64,000 nucleotides of DNA from Pseudocoprococcus catus (lineage in GTDB: Bacteria; Bacillota; Clostridia; Lachnospirales; Lachnospiraceae): contig NZ_LR698973.1 of NCBI RefSeq assembly GCF_902381825.1, positions 1,974,216 through 2,038,215 on the forward strand. Reading direction: 5' to 3'. The notes under the pieces were generated by a model. The model had not been told where the DNA came from and ran no database searches. It saw nothing but the letters and a program-made list of their open reading frames with translations. A program made the position numbers and the translations under genes. Each line of letters opens with the position of its first letter. Positions within the stretch are counted from its first letter, which is position 1. Positions 54,601 through 62,177 of this stretch are shown here, in pieces.

Positions 54601-55180
54601 CGCCCATCATTCCGACATTCGTGTTGGAATTGGACGCTGCTTTCGCCAGTACATCCGCAAAATGGGTGGCATTTGATACTTCTTTCGTGTATCCATCTTT
54701 AATGATAGTTGATGTGCCGTCAGCCGCCAGACCAAAGGCGGTCATGGCATCGGTCACGATATCGGAAGTAGATGCCAGGTCTTCTCCGGATGCCGCCGCC
54801 AGGTTCATGATACCTTCGATACTGTTCAACATATCTCCGGTCTTCCAGCCGGCCATTGCCATGTACTGGAACGCCTCGGCACTCTCTGTCGCTGAGAACT
54901 TCGTCTTGGCACCCATTTCCTTCGCTTTTTCCGCAAGCTGTTGGATCTCTGTCGCAGACGCACCGGAAATGGACTGTACCTTACTCATTCCTGCTTCAAA
55001 GTCAGAACCAACCTTGATCGCAGCCGTACCAATACCGGCTACTGCTGTTGCAGTACCTCCGAGAATCGCTGTGGTAGCCTTGATGGCTCCACTTGCAAGT
55101 TCAGATAATTTGCTTAATCCGGCCTGGAAACCGGAACTATCTATGCTGGTGTCAAATTTCAGCGTACCATCATAGCCCAT
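51647..55180 (-). CDS. Tail tape measure protein (TP901 type)
   Basis: 1177 residues. The N-terminal 340 residues hold the TP901 tape-measure core (GMSKVQSISGASATEIQQLA, MANSGIKASQAGTSLRSIFT, MAKPTKEVQAAMDQLGVSL). Hydrophobic helices follow (about 680-770: VVGIALTAVGAVILGAPALV). Then at least six copies of an about 40-residue repeat around W/FFSELPGKIWNWL span about 775-1060. The C-terminus has GIHSPSKVFADEIGKWIPPG. It sets tail length; by the usual 1.5 angstrom per residue rule the tail would be near 170 nm (estimate). Confidence 0.94.
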   Translation of the reverse strand: MGYDGTLKFDTSIDSSGFQAGLSKLSELASGAIKATTAILGGTATAVAGIGTAAIKVGSDFEAGMSKVQSISGASATEIQQLAEKAKEMGAKTKFSATESAEAFQYMAMAGWKTGDMLNSIEGIMNLAAASGEDLASTSDIVTDAMTAFGLAADGTSTIIKDGYTKEVSNATHFADVLAKAASNSNTNVGMMGETFKYVAPVAGALGFSVEDCATAIGLMANSGIKASQAGTSLRSIFTRMAKPTKEVQAAMDQLGVSLTNSDGSMKSLKEIMKDLRSGFAGLTEAQKAQVAAALGGQEAMSGLLAIVNASDEDYQKLEDSIYDADGAAKEMADTMNDNLQGAITLCKSALESVGIALYEEVQEPMKETVKVITSMVEDMNNAMAEKGFDGLIEAFGNSLAELAKMAMDAAPKLIGIAEDLIGTFVNAIMDHQEEFAEAGATLVAELVKAIMNVAGDMWSAGIYLFTEFLQALADHSEEIGQSFGEMLSKIGEAVQENLPLIIQAAKDFVAGFCEGLSEEFPGVSSLIEGFLNGFIDSASTIIQGIVDVVSNLFSVIDGADPGALEAVGYAIGVIAGSIAALNVAQSVIQPLSTLFSILKTLKGGISGISGVIGKVVEGFALWSGGAGSLMEVLELEFPKIAGIFSSIGGAVQKVIGFFAEFGSTIAGIGSIIAGAILAVTNFVDMFVNGFSAVKEALMVVGIALTAVGAVILGAPALVAAAIAGIVAAVATAVVVIKEHWDQIVEFFQSIPDKLSELGSAIAEWGSSVLDSIGEFIDSVIEWFSELPGKIIDAISSLAESFAEWGASMLETASEVVTQIIDSIVQFFSELPYKIGYAIGFVIGTLVEWGANVISWIATNVPQMIENIVTFFSELPGKIWNWLVNTYNKLVEWGGQMLQKAGEVASNCIDSIVTFFSELPGKVWNWLTDAFNRFTTWGSNILQKAREVGANTIDTIINFFSQLPGKIWTWLSNTLQKVIQWGSDMVAKGRQAASDLCAAVINGVSNLPSQMASVGYNIVMGVWNGICNAAGWFRRQVQSFFSGIVDGVKGALGIHSPSKVFADEIGKWIPPGIGVGIEAEMPDLYQQMDDEMANLGKRMQTAVNVETGKIAVDKKVSTTYKVEKEKQGVFESGDTTVEITGETHVHVDLDGREVGDTTTPIVDENMARIDTHKKRGG

Positions 55181-55225
55181 GTTTTCACCTCAATTCTTCG
55201 GCTCAATCATCGGCTCATAATGGCA

Positions 55226-55378
55226 CTACTTGATCTGTTTTCCGTTTTTGATTCTTAATTCAAAACGGGCATGACAGTTCCTACCTTTACAGGAGACCAT
55301 CACGCCCGAACATTCTGCTGTCTCTTCAAAAAACAGCGGCATTTTATATCTACATTCCGGGCACTCTACCCGGATCAT
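55226..55378 (-). CDS. Com-like small zinc-ribbon protein
   Basis: 50 residues from an ATG at 55,378: CPECRYKM near the start and CKGRNCHARFEL near the end form a C-x2-C ... C-x4-C zinc ribbon like phage Mu Com. It fills the gap between the tape measure and the Gp15-type gene. Com proteins act as translational regulators of a neighbouring gene; here the neighbour would be a tail gene. The ribosome site is weak. Confidence 0.6.
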   Translation of the reverse strand: MIRVECPECRYKMPLFFEETAECSGVMVSCKGRNCHARFELRIKNGKQIK

Positions 55379-55414
55379 TTTCTTCTTTACATCTTCAATA
55401 GCAAGCCACCCCCA

Positions 55415-56023
55415 TTAAAGCAGTCCCGTAAGGTCGCCGCCATTCATAAGGGCTTCTGCTATTGCATCTACCTTTTCTTCCTCATCAGCAGGCAACGGTA
55501 AAGCGTACAGCTCTTTCTTCCTGCGGTAGAAATCCCTCTGCTCCTTTGTCATGGACGCATCAATATCTATACTGCGATACCCCATGATCTTGCTGAACTC
55601 CAGTTCAGAAGACAGTGTTCTCATCAGAGCTTTGAACTTCCACCAGTGCAGATACTCAATGTCTTGTAAGTCGATATGGTACTGCGTCAGAAATGCTGAG
55701 TAGATGTAATCATCATCATGCTCGAAGGAATAGATCCTCTGCACTTCTTCTGCCCCTTCGACCGTACCGGCTCTCTTCTCTCTCCACCGCTTACCGCAAG
55801 CATAGAACCACAACAGCTCATCAACAGCAGCTTCCAGGTTTTCCGGGATCTCCGGATATACCAGCTCAAGCCCCTGTCTTGCTTTCTCATCGTCTGAGAG
55901 TTCCGGGTCCTGCATCATCATCTCAAACAAAATATAGGTGCGGAAATTTGATTCTATCTCATACTCCGCACCTTCAATTTCTACCGTTTTCGGAAGATGG
56001 TCTACAAGCATGTTGTGGTTCAT
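55415..56023 (-). CDS. Gp15-family tail assembly protein
   Basis: 202 residues. HMLVDHLPKTVEIEG-type start, then YEIESNFRTYILFEMMMQDP and a C-terminal helix with RSIDIDASMTKEQRDFYRRK: the Gp15 family that sits next to the tail chaperone in siphoviruses. It overlaps the preceding gene by four bases, which may allow a coupled or frameshifted chaperone pair like gpG/gpGT. Confidence 0.82.
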   Translation of the reverse strand: MNHNMLVDHLPKTVEIEGAEYEIESNFRTYILFEMMMQDPELSDDEKARQGLELVYPEIPENLEAAVDELLWFYACGKRWREKRAGTVEGAEEVQRIYSFEHDDDYIYSAFLTQYHIDLQDIEYLHWWKFKALMRTLSSELEFSKIMGYRSIDIDASMTKEQRDFYRRKKELYALPLPADEEEKVDAIAEALMNGGDLTGLL

Positions 56024-56451
56024 GAATTATCACGCCCACTCGCATTACCGGTTGGCGTTACTACTGCTCCGTTCTTGCCATGCTTATTTTTCTTACCTTC
56101 CTGGCGTCTCTGTGCCCGGTTCAGGTTGTACTTGTTGGTAATCGCATTTACCTGGCCTTTCATCTTACCAGCCTCAGAAGAAACAATTCCGAAAGCATCC
56201 ATGCAGATTGCCAGGTTGTTTTTACCCTTGAATAGCTTTTCAGCCGTTCCGTCTCCAAATACTTCATCGAAGAAGTCTTTCATGATTCCGCACGTTTCCC
56301 GAATGCCTTCTGCATTTGATAACTCCGTATGCTTCGCAGATTCCTTTGATCTTTCCACTACCTTGTTAAGGGACTTCTCGTATATTTCCATCGTGTCTGC
56401 ATCGAACAGATCTAATTCTAATTCCTGTCCACAAATTTTTAACATGCTCAT
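56020..56451 (-). CDS. Tail assembly chaperone (DUF6673-like)
   Basis: 143 residues: beta-strand start (MLKICGQELELDLFDADTME), helical core (FFDEVFGDGTAEKLFKGKNN), and a basic tail (LNRAQRRQEGKKNKHGKNG). Located between the tail tube and the Gp15 gene, the standard chaperone place. Likely coats the tape measure before assembly. Confidence 0.78.
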   Translation of the reverse strand: MSMLKICGQELELDLFDADTMEIYEKSLNKVVERSKESAKHTELSNAEGIRETCGIMKDFFDEVFGDGTAEKLFKGKNNLAICMDAFGIVSSEAGKMKGQVNAITNKYNLNRAQRRQEGKKNKHGKNGAVVTPTGNASGRDNS

Positions 56452-56470
56452 ATTACTTTACCTCCAAATT

Positions 56471-56992
56471 CTAAGCCGCAGCTTCTTCAAATGTCTTTGA
56501 TTCTGTGTTGAAATATCCGTCAAGCGGATCTCCTACTGCATTGAGATTTCCACTCATGCTCTGCTTCTTCTCTCCAGATACGCCGCTCACTTCGGCGGAT
56601 ACCAGGAACTTTCTGGCCGCAAATGTATTTGCAACCGGTTCAGAAGCGTTCTGCTTCTGGTCCCATAACTCTACTCTGCAATACTCAAATTCTGCATCGC
56701 TGCCGGTTAAATGGTTTCTTCCTACATGGTACAGTGCGTTGACCGCATCCTGGCTCTTGATGAGTCTTGCTTCAAACGGAAATACCGATGTGTAGGACAC
56801 AACAGAGGAAGAGGAAGACGGCTCGCACACGTACTTCTCAGATTCGCTCTCTGCTCCGAAGGTTTCATCCAGTGTTGTGAAACCAACGCCCATCAGTACC
56901 CAGTTCGCCTTTTCGGATGTTCCGATATTCAGATAATCCGCAAACTGGTGTCTCTGTACCACTTCTCTTGCGCCACTTACATTACCTGCCAT
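56471..56992 (-). CDS. Major tail tube protein
   Basis: 173 residues, beta-rich, with FADYLNIGTSEKANWVLMGV, the strand set SYTSVFPFEARLIKSQDAVN and FLVSAEVSGVSG, and the closing GDPLDGYFNTESKTFEEAAA: the pattern of Firmicute siphovirus tube proteins. ATG at 56,992 with AAGGAGG. Overlaps the tail terminator gene by 11 bp. Confidence 0.85.
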   Translation of the reverse strand: MAGNVSGAREVVQRHQFADYLNIGTSEKANWVLMGVGFTTLDETFGAESESEKYVCEPSSSSSVVSYTSVFPFEARLIKSQDAVNALYHVGRNHLTGSDAEFEYCRVELWDQKQNASEPVANTFAARKFLVSAEVSGVSGEKKQSMSGNLNAVGDPLDGYFNTESKTFEEAAA

Positions 56993-57425
56993 TTTTACTT
57001 GCCTCCTTAAAATACAATAATCGCAAGGAAATCTGATACCTTGCGTTTTTCATAGCTCCGTCAAAGATATATCCAGGGGAAAGAACCTCTATCTCCTCTG
57101 CACACATTCCTTCCGGAAGTTCCGGGAGGTTGCCTGTCATGCTGCTCTCCTCTACCCAGTTCGCAAATTCTTCATAAAACGTGCTGTTCTCGATGTTCTG
57201 TACCCGGTCCATGCTGTAAAACTCCCTGGAACCGAACTGGAACTGATACTGCCGTTCCGAACTGCCATCTACATATCTTTGGATTACCGGGTCGAATATC
57301 CCGGTCTCTATGGTGTACTCTACCGGGTCTGGCCCAAGGGCATCTACCCGGAATACACCGTCTTTCAAAAGAGGGCATTTCAGAAAATACTCTGTTATAC
57401 CCTCCAGTACACTATTTACTGCCAT
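56982..57425 (-). CDS. Tail terminator / minor capsid-type protein
   Basis: 147 residues: LEGITEYFLKCPLLKDG, VEYTIETGIFDPVIQRYVDG and a beta-rich end (ARYQISLRLLYFKEASKNGR), like proteins annotated minor capsid or tail terminator in lactococcal and clostridial phages. Its position just before the tube gene supports tail terminator. It caps the finished tail. Confidence 0.8.
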   Translation of the reverse strand: MAVNSVLEGITEYFLKCPLLKDGVFRVDALGPDPVEYTIETGIFDPVIQRYVDGSSERQYQFQFGSREFYSMDRVQNIENSTFYEEFANWVEESSMTGNLPELPEGMCAEEIEVLSPGYIFDGAMKNARYQISLRLLYFKEASKNGR

Positions 57426-57433
57426 GTGACCTC

Positions 57434-57811
57434 CTAAATCTTATCTGCGCCTCGCAGAATGTCTTCTTTTTCAGCCACCTTCATTCGTTCAAACCAATGT
57501 GCTCCTCGGTTCGCATCATACGGTCTGGTGTCTGCGGTTTGGTAATACTGCATGGCAGCATACGGGGCAATGTAATCTACCTCCCCACTGCCTACATCCG
57601 TTCCCAGTTTGCCGGATTTCTCCAACATACCAGTCTGGAACGGAACTCTCGGACTACACCTTCTCAGCACCTCCGAATCCACAAACATCTGCTTTCTGCT
57701 GAACTGAGCATTCCTTTTTGCCGCAAAATCCGGATTCCAGGTCATCTCTGCTTTCCCATTTCCAGAATTAATGATTGACCCTTTCGGAGTTGTGATCTTT
57801 TTCAGTGCCAT
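57434..57811 (-). CDS. Head-tail connector / tail completion protein (HK97 gp10 / minor capsid type)
   Basis: 125 residues from the ATG at 57,811 with AGGGGG six bases upstream. MALKKITTPKGSIINSGNGK, then FVDSEVLRRCSPRVPFQTGM and VDYIAPYAAMQYY match the minor capsid/gp10-like tail-completion family. The frame continues upstream into an unrelated fragment (see 57,812-58,009). It is the most head-proximal morphogenesis gene left in the element. Confidence 0.82.
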   Translation of the reverse strand: MALKKITTPKGSIINSGNGKAEMTWNPDFAAKRNAQFSRKQMFVDSEVLRRCSPRVPFQTGMLEKSGKLGTDVGSGEVDYIAPYAAMQYYQTADTRPYDANRGAHWFERMKVAEKEDILRGADKI

Positions 57812-58009
57812 CACGCACCCCCTATATTTGTTGTAATAGTATCTGTATTCTTCCCAGTCATGGATAAACAGCTCTTCACAATTGGAATCTATCCAGCCGT
57901 TATCAACAAGTTTTTTTACGACTTCTTCTGGTTCCAGATTTTCTGACAGACACGGTTTGATTGCCAGTGCTATATCGCTGATATCTGCTCCATCTATGAG
58001 TCCGTCCAT
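57812..58009 (-). pseudogene. Fragment of a phage replisome-organiser protein fused in frame to the tail-completion gene
   Basis: 66 residues in frame with the next gene. LVDNGWIDSNCEELFIHDWE then EYRYYYNKY resembles the winged-helix N-terminal domain of phage replication initiators, whose strand ends in ..IHDWE-Y.. before a linker. Both the beginning of that domain and everything after the YNKY segment are missing. It ends exactly at the ribosome site of the tail gene, so a deletion probably fused the early region to the tail operon. Family call is from motif memory; moderately sure. Confidence 0.5.
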
Positions 58010-58251
58010 GCTTGCATGCCATATATATCCTCCTTTTCTGCTGTGCTGTATTCTTCACCCAGCATTTCAAGTACATCATCAGTTGTCATATCATCCATAC
58101 AATCTTTACAGATAGGGCCGTCTGGCCCTTCGAAGTATTTCTCTCCGCTGAAAATTGATGAGCCGCAGTCTATACAGATATGGACAGGTTTTATTTCTGG
58201 AGCATTCGGGCATCTGCTATCACAGGGTATCTTCATGCATATCGCACACAT
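57994..58251 (-). CDS. Small phage zinc-binding protein
   Basis: 85 residues with paired Cys: MCAICMKIPCDSRCPNAPE (2-14) and CIDCGSS with CKDCMDD (27-58), like LIM or zinc-ribbon miniatures common in early regions of clostridial phages. It ends inside the fragment at 57,812-58,009. Unknown role. Confidence 0.7.
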   Translation of the reverse strand: MCAICMKIPCDSRCPNAPEIKPVHICIDCGSSIFSGEKYFEGPDGPICKDCMDDMTTDDVLEMLGEEYSTAEKEDIYGMQAWTDS

Positions 58252-58537
58252 CTAAGAACACCCCCATCTTTTTCTGCATGTTCACCGCCATTCTTTTCAG
58301 AGTTTCTGATAATTTGGTTACTTCCAGTGAATACTCATTAATTGTCTTACGGTAAATATAGTTCTTCATTTCGTCCGCAAACAATATTGGCATATAAAAC
58401 CGCTTGTCTTCAAATTTCACTGCTTTCAGTTTTACTTTGCATATTTCTCTGACTTCATTGACATCCTGGAACGATACATCAAAGCCTTTTCGTTTGTAGG
58501 ATTCAACAATATCCTTTTCGTAATCAAAATTGCTCAT
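58220..58537 (-). CDS. Small phage early-region protein
   Basis: 105 residues; mixed fold, DYEKDIVESYKRKGFDVSFQ and FYMPILFADEMKNYIYRKTI, then a helix (EVTKLSETLKRMAVNMQKKM). It overlaps both neighbours. Unknown function. Confidence 0.68.
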   Translation of the reverse strand: MSNFDYEKDIVESYKRKGFDVSFQDVNEVREICKVKLKAVKFEDKRFYMPILFADEMKNYIYRKTINEYSLEVTKLSETLKRMAVNMQKKMGVFLDVCDMHEDTL

Positions 58538-58724
58538 TGCTATCTCTCCATTCTTCTAAAAAATCTTCGATCGTAGCTCTGATCACAAGCATCAGTGGAA
58601 GAATCAAGAGCTCTCCCCCAATTGCAATAAAGCCTCTTACGTGGTACATATGGATCGTTGCAATACACTGGATGACTATTCCAATCAATATGTAACCAAT
58701 CCAACTAAGCGCCTTTCTTTTCAT
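58524..58724 (-). CDS. Small two-helix membrane protein (phage early region)
   Basis: 66 residues from an ATG at 58,724 (AAGGAAG site). Two hydrophobic helices (LSWIGYILIGIVIQCIATIH and FIAIGGELLILPLMLVI) and an acidic end (TIEDFLEEWRDSNEQF). Unknown. Confidence 0.65.
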   Translation of the reverse strand: MKRKALSWIGYILIGIVIQCIATIHMYHVRGFIAIGGELLILPLMLVIRATIEDFLEEWRDSNEQF

Positions 58725-58863
58725 ACATTCCACTTCCTTTTGCTGGCAATACAAACATGCCAATATCTATTGGTTTTTGCTGGTCAATCGTTTGAATCAT
58801 TTCTTCCAGTGTGTTGAAACCATACTGTTTCATTCGCTTTTCAATTCTTTCAGCTTTTTCCAC
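58705..58863 (-). CDS. Small hypothetical protein (52 residues)
   Basis: 52 residues from a GTG at 58,863 with AAGGGAG upstream; KAERIEKRMKQYGFNTLEEM then IDQQKPIDIGMFVLPAKGSG. It overlaps the end of the XRE gene and the start of the next gene, which is typical of packed phage early genes. Unknown. Confidence 0.55.
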   Translation of the reverse strand: MEKAERIEKRMKQYGFNTLEEMIQTIDQQKPIDIGMFVLPAKGSGMYEKKGA

Positions 58864-59347
58864 AACAGCACTCCCTTTCCTGGATTAGTTTTAATTCCCA
58901 TACCGTTTTTACCATTTCATCCAGTTCCTGGCATATCTGGTTGAGTTCCTGTGTTTCCTCTTTGCTGACCCTTCCGTCTTCTGCAATTCCAATGAGCTTA
59001 TCTTTTAAACTTTCAATCTTGCTTTCTTTGAACTGCTTAATGATCCGAAGCACTATGTTATCAATATTTCCGGCATCAACAGCTACTGGCATGCACCGTC
59101 CGATTAAGCACTCATTCTTGCAATACATTGTCTTCAATTGTGGAGCACGATACAGGTCAGCCATCACGATGATAATGTTTACCGGAGGTACCGTGACTCC
59201 TAGCTCATAATTACTCAGTGTATTAACAGAAACACCGAGCATTTCAGCAGCTCTTTCCATGCTGCCTAGAGCGTCATTGTAGATTGCAGCCTGCTTTCTA
59301 CATTCACGATATGGGGTTTCACCCAGTTTCCTACAATTGCTATCCAT
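58850..59347 (-). CDS. Phage XRE-family regulator
   Basis: 165 residues. Helix-turn-helix in the first half (SMERAAEMLGVSVNTLSNYE, LGVTVPPVNIIIVMADLY), a Cys pair (CKNECLIGRC), then a helical C-terminus with VLRIIKQFKESKIESLKDKL. It lies downstream of the Cro-like gene and reads the same way. It probably controls early transcription. Confidence 0.82.
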   Translation of the reverse strand: MDSNCRKLGETPYRECRKQAAIYNDALGSMERAAEMLGVSVNTLSNYELGVTVPPVNIIIVMADLYRAPQLKTMYCKNECLIGRCMPVAVDAGNIDNIVLRIIKQFKESKIESLKDKLIGIAEDGRVSKEETQELNQICQELDEMVKTVWELKLIQERECCCGKS

Positions 59348-59386
59348 TGTTTTTATCCTCCTTATGGCTTAAAATAAGCTCATAAC

Positions 59387-59594
59387 CTATAAGGTACAGC
59401 CACAATCATACGGAACGTTCAAGTAATCGCTGATAAGCTTTACAGTATTAGCAGAATATGACCTTCCGTTAACAACTGCGGAAACATGTCCTCTGGATAA
59501 GCCAATGACTTCTGCAAGTTCCGTGGTTGTCATGTCGAGGTCAATGAGCTTCTTTTTAACTTTTTTTGCACCATGGCGATAACTTACGGCTCAT
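59387..59594 (-). pseudogene. Cro-like XRE regulator with a +1 frameshift in an A7 run
   Basis: GGAGG precedes an ATG at 59,594. The frame reads MSRKLSPWCKK and then stops. With six instead of seven A in the following run it continues KVKKKLIDLDMTTTELAEVI and GLSRGHVSAVVNGRSYSA, a normal small helix-turn-helix of about 68 residues. It lies opposite the repressor at 59,851, the usual Cro position. True inactivation, slippage-based expression and a sequencing error are all possible. Confidence 0.7.
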
Positions 59595-59776
59595 GTCTAC
59601 CTCCTTCCTTAGAATTTTGCTTTACACCACGGATAATCTGTTGTAAAATAAGCAAAAGCGTACTGACAAACGCTGACAGGGGATACTGGCATATCTCCTT
59701 GATTTTTTACCACTTTGATTACAAAACATGATGTAAAATGCAATGATTTTCGTGTTGATTTGTGTTGTACAAACTA

Positions 59777-59805
59777 ATCATAGTCAACATTAGCATATTT
59801 GTCAA
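59777..59805 (-). promoter_or_regulatory. Early leftward promoter in the switch region
   Basis: Minus strand TTGACA, 17-nt spacer, TATGAT, preceded by TTTGC as in the left-arm modules (TGCTTGACA). It faces the Cro-like gene and lies in the 256-bp gap shared with the repressor, which also holds the palindrome TTGTACAA near 59,766-59,773. Repressor operators are expected here but not identified. Confidence 0.75.
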
Positions 59806-59850
59806 GCAAAATGGTAATCATTTGCATACTTTTATGGGAGGTAATTTCTT

Positions 59851-60195
59851 ATGACCATTGGAGAACGTGTTTTCTTCTTGTTGGACAAATACGCTATTCA
59901 GCAAAAGGAATTGGCAGATGCCATCAATGTTTCCAAAGCAACTGTAAACGGTTGGAAAACCCGTAAAGGAAGCCCTTCTTCGGATTTGATTGTACCGATA
60001 GCAAAGTTCTTTCACGTATCTACTGATTATCTTCTTACCGGGAGTGAAGCCGAATCAAGGATATTAAGCCTTGAGGATGAAGAATGGTTGAATATTGTTC
60101 ATCAGATTCCGGAAGACAGACAGGCTATGTGCAAGGACTTTCTGCGAACGCATATGGTTATACCTGATAAATACACGACCAAGAAGCAAGCGTGA
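59851..60195 (+). CDS. Phage repressor, XRE family (CI-like)
   Basis: 114 residues from an ATG with GGGAGG. N-terminal helix-turn-helix (LDKYAIQQKELADAINVSKA, TVNGWKTRKGSPSSDLIVPI) and a short helical end; no peptidase (LexA-type) domain, so it is unlikely to cleave itself under SOS. Divergent from the early genes, next to the integrase. It probably keeps the element quiet. Confidence 0.88.
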   Translation: MTIGERVFFLLDKYAIQQKELADAINVSKATVNGWKTRKGSPSSDLIVPIAKFFHVSTDYLLTGSEAESRILSLEDEEWLNIVHQIPEDRQAMCKDFLRTHMVIPDKYTTKKQA

Positions 60196-60240
60196 TTTCT
60201 CCTGCTTACTTCGAGTACGTTCAAAAGAACAGGAGGTAAC

Positions 60241-60399
60241 ATTACGGGAACTGAAGACATCTGTTGCAATCATTGCAACGAAAAGAGTGATTTTGTAAAG
60301 GAGCTTGAAAGACTGATTGCTTGCTATCAAATAGCTTCTTTCGATGATCGAAAAGTGATTTGGGCGGTTCTGAACAAATATGCCGCCTATATAGACTGA
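60241..60399 (+). CDS. Small Cys-containing protein with a possible ATT start
   Basis: 52 residues if translation starts at ATT 60,241, placed four bases after a perfect AGGAGG; no ATG, GTG or TTG is in frame. Sequence: EDICCNHCNEKSDFVKELER, then LIACYQIASFDDRKVIWAVL. It ends 5 bp before a terminator. An ATG to ATT mutation or a rare start are both possible. Confidence 0.45.
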   Translation: MTGTEDICCNHCNEKSDFVKELERLIACYQIASFDDRKVIWAVLNKYAAYID

Positions 60400-60403
60400 A
60401 ATT

Positions 60404-60424
60404 GCCCCCATAGAGGGGCTTTTT
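60404..60424 (+). terminator. Intrinsic terminator between repressor unit and integrase
   Basis: GCCCC pairs with GGGGC, followed by TTTTTCTTTTA. It would isolate the integrase from the repressor transcript; the integrase ATG is 20 bp further on. Confidence 0.8.
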
Positions 60425-60443
60425 CTTTTATGAGGTGAAATAT

Positions 60444-62177
60444 ATGAGCGTAAACAAAAATATTACAAATGAGACGCCTAAAAAGGCCGCTTTGTATGTG
60501 CGTGTGTCAACAAGTTACCAGGCAGACAAAGACTCTTTACCGATGCAGCGTCAGGAACTCATTGCATACGCAAAGCTGATGTTTGGCATCGAAGACTATG
60601 TTATCTTTGAAGATGCCGGCTATTCTGGAAAGAACACTGATCGTCCGGAGTTTCAGAACATGATGCGCAGAGTACGTGCCGGAGAGTTTACCCATCTTCT
60701 GTGCTGGAAGATTGACCGTGTTTCTAGGAACCTTCTGGACTTTGCATCTATGTACCAAGAACTGAAGGACCTGGGTGTTACTTTTGTCAGCAAGAACGAG
60801 CAGTTTGACACCAGCACGGCTATCGGAGAAGCAATGCTGAAAATTATTTTGGTCTTCGCTGAATTGGAACGAAACATGACTTCTGAACGAGTTACGGCGA
60901 CAATGCTTTCCAGGGCCCAGAATGGCCTTTGGAACGGTGGTCGTGTTCACTACGGTTATGATTATGATAAAGAATCCAAAACACATTCTATCAACGAGCA
61001 CGAAGCTTTAGTAGTCCATAAAATGGCTGATCTCTATGAGGAACATAAGTCTCTCCTTGTGGTATCCAGGATACTTAACGAAGAGGGATGCAGGACAAGA
61101 GCCGGTAACGAATGGTCCCCAGTCACTATCTGCACTATATTGAGCAACCCGTTTTATACCGGCAGATACAGATACAATCATTATAAGTTTCCAGGTGTAA
61201 GAATAGAGAAAGCCCCTTCTGAATGGATCGTGATACCAGATCACCATCAACGAATTCTGTCAGATGATCAATTTGAAAAAATAAATCGTATTCTGCGAAC
61301 AAACTCTCGATTGCAGAGGAAGCCTGGACAACAACATACATCACAGAATACACATATTTTTGGTGGACTGCTTTACTGTGGAACATGTGGGTGCCAATAT
61401 GTCTCTACTCCTTCTAGGATGCAAGCATCTGGATACAGGCCTTCTAAGTACGCATGTCCAAATCTTCGGAAGACGAAAACCTGCAACACGAAATCTGTTT
61501 CTGATCCTGTCATTGGAGAGTTCATAATTAACTACGTACTCAACATGATGCATGCAAGACGCGATTTCTCAAAAATACATAATCCGTCCGATTTGCAGGA
61601 CGCTCTTTTAAAAGGCGGTACATTTGAAGACGTAGATCGCATTGGCAAGGATGGACTGGATAGCTGTTTCAACATGTTCACTACAACGCCGCTGGAAGGA
61701 AAACGATTCCGGAAACCGAAAACAGTAAATACAATAGACCCAGAACTGAAACGGTTGCGTGCTGAAAAGAGAAAGACTGAACGGGCCTTAGATCGGCTTA
61801 TGAATATGTACCTGTATGATGATAACCCTATAGGTGAAAAAGACTTTATAATCCGTAAACAGGCTCTTGATGACTACTTGAAGGAAATAAACGAGAGTCT
61901 CGGCATGATAGACCGCGGACATGGCATTGAGACTATTTCAGATGAGAATTTCATAAAAAGAGCCAGCTACTTCATCATGGGAAAAGAACTGGCGGATAAA
62001 GATTATATCTATTTTAAAAAATTAGCTATGGATATAGACAGCGAAATACTTAGGGATTTCTTCCATGAAATCATTGATTCTATCATCATGGAAGGTAGCA
62101 ATGTAAGGGAAATCGTTTTTAAAAACGGACTTTCACATATATTTTTTTACAAAAACAAAAAAGAACCAGGGGCCTAA
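60444..62177 (+). CDS. Large serine integrase
   Basis: 577 residues from the ATG at 60,444 (GAGGTG six bases upstream; an earlier GTG lies in the ribosome site). Resolvase domain about 15-160: ALYVRVSTSYQADKDSLPMQ with catalytic Ser 22, EDAGYSGKNTDRPEFQNMM, CWKIDRVSRNLLDF, and ERNMTSERVTATMLSRAQNG. Recombinase domain about 165-290, zinc ribbon (LYCGTCGCQYVS ... YACPNLRKTKTC) about 310-355, and a long coiled-coil tail (ELKRLRAEKRKTERALDRLM). It recombines attP with attB in the 3' end of queA; excision would need a directionality factor, not identified here. Confidence 0.97.
   Translation: MSVNKNITNETPKKAALYVRVSTSYQADKDSLPMQRQELIAYAKLMFGIEDYVIFEDAGYSGKNTDRPEFQNMMRRVRAGEFTHLLCWKIDRVSRNLLDFASMYQELKDLGVTFVSKNEQFDTSTAIGEAMLKIILVFAELERNMTSERVTATMLSRAQNGLWNGGRVHYGYDYDKESKTHSINEHEALVVHKMADLYEEHKSLLVVSRILNEEGCRTRAGNEWSPVTICTILSNPFYTGRYRYNHYKFPGVRIEKAPSEWIVIPDHHQRILSDDQFEKINRILRTNSRLQRKPGQQHTSQNTHIFGGLLYCGTCGCQYVSTPSRMQASGYRPSKYACPNLRKTKTCNTKSVSDPVIGEFIINYVLNMMHARRDFSKIHNPSDLQDALLKGGTFEDVDRIGKDGLDSCFNMFTTTPLEGKRFRKPKTVNTIDPELKRLRAEKRKTERALDRLMNMYLYDDNPIGEKDFIIRKQALDDYLKEINESLGMIDRGHGIETISDENFIKRASYFIMGKELADKDYIYFKKLAMDIDSEILRDFFHEIIDSIIMEGSNVREIVFKNGLSHIFFYKNKKEPGA

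Noticed and set aside
54261..55175. A 304-codon open frame on the plus strand opposite the tape measure
   Set aside because: It is a shadow of the repetitive, Ala/Ser-rich tape measure gene, without ribosome site or recognisable domain.
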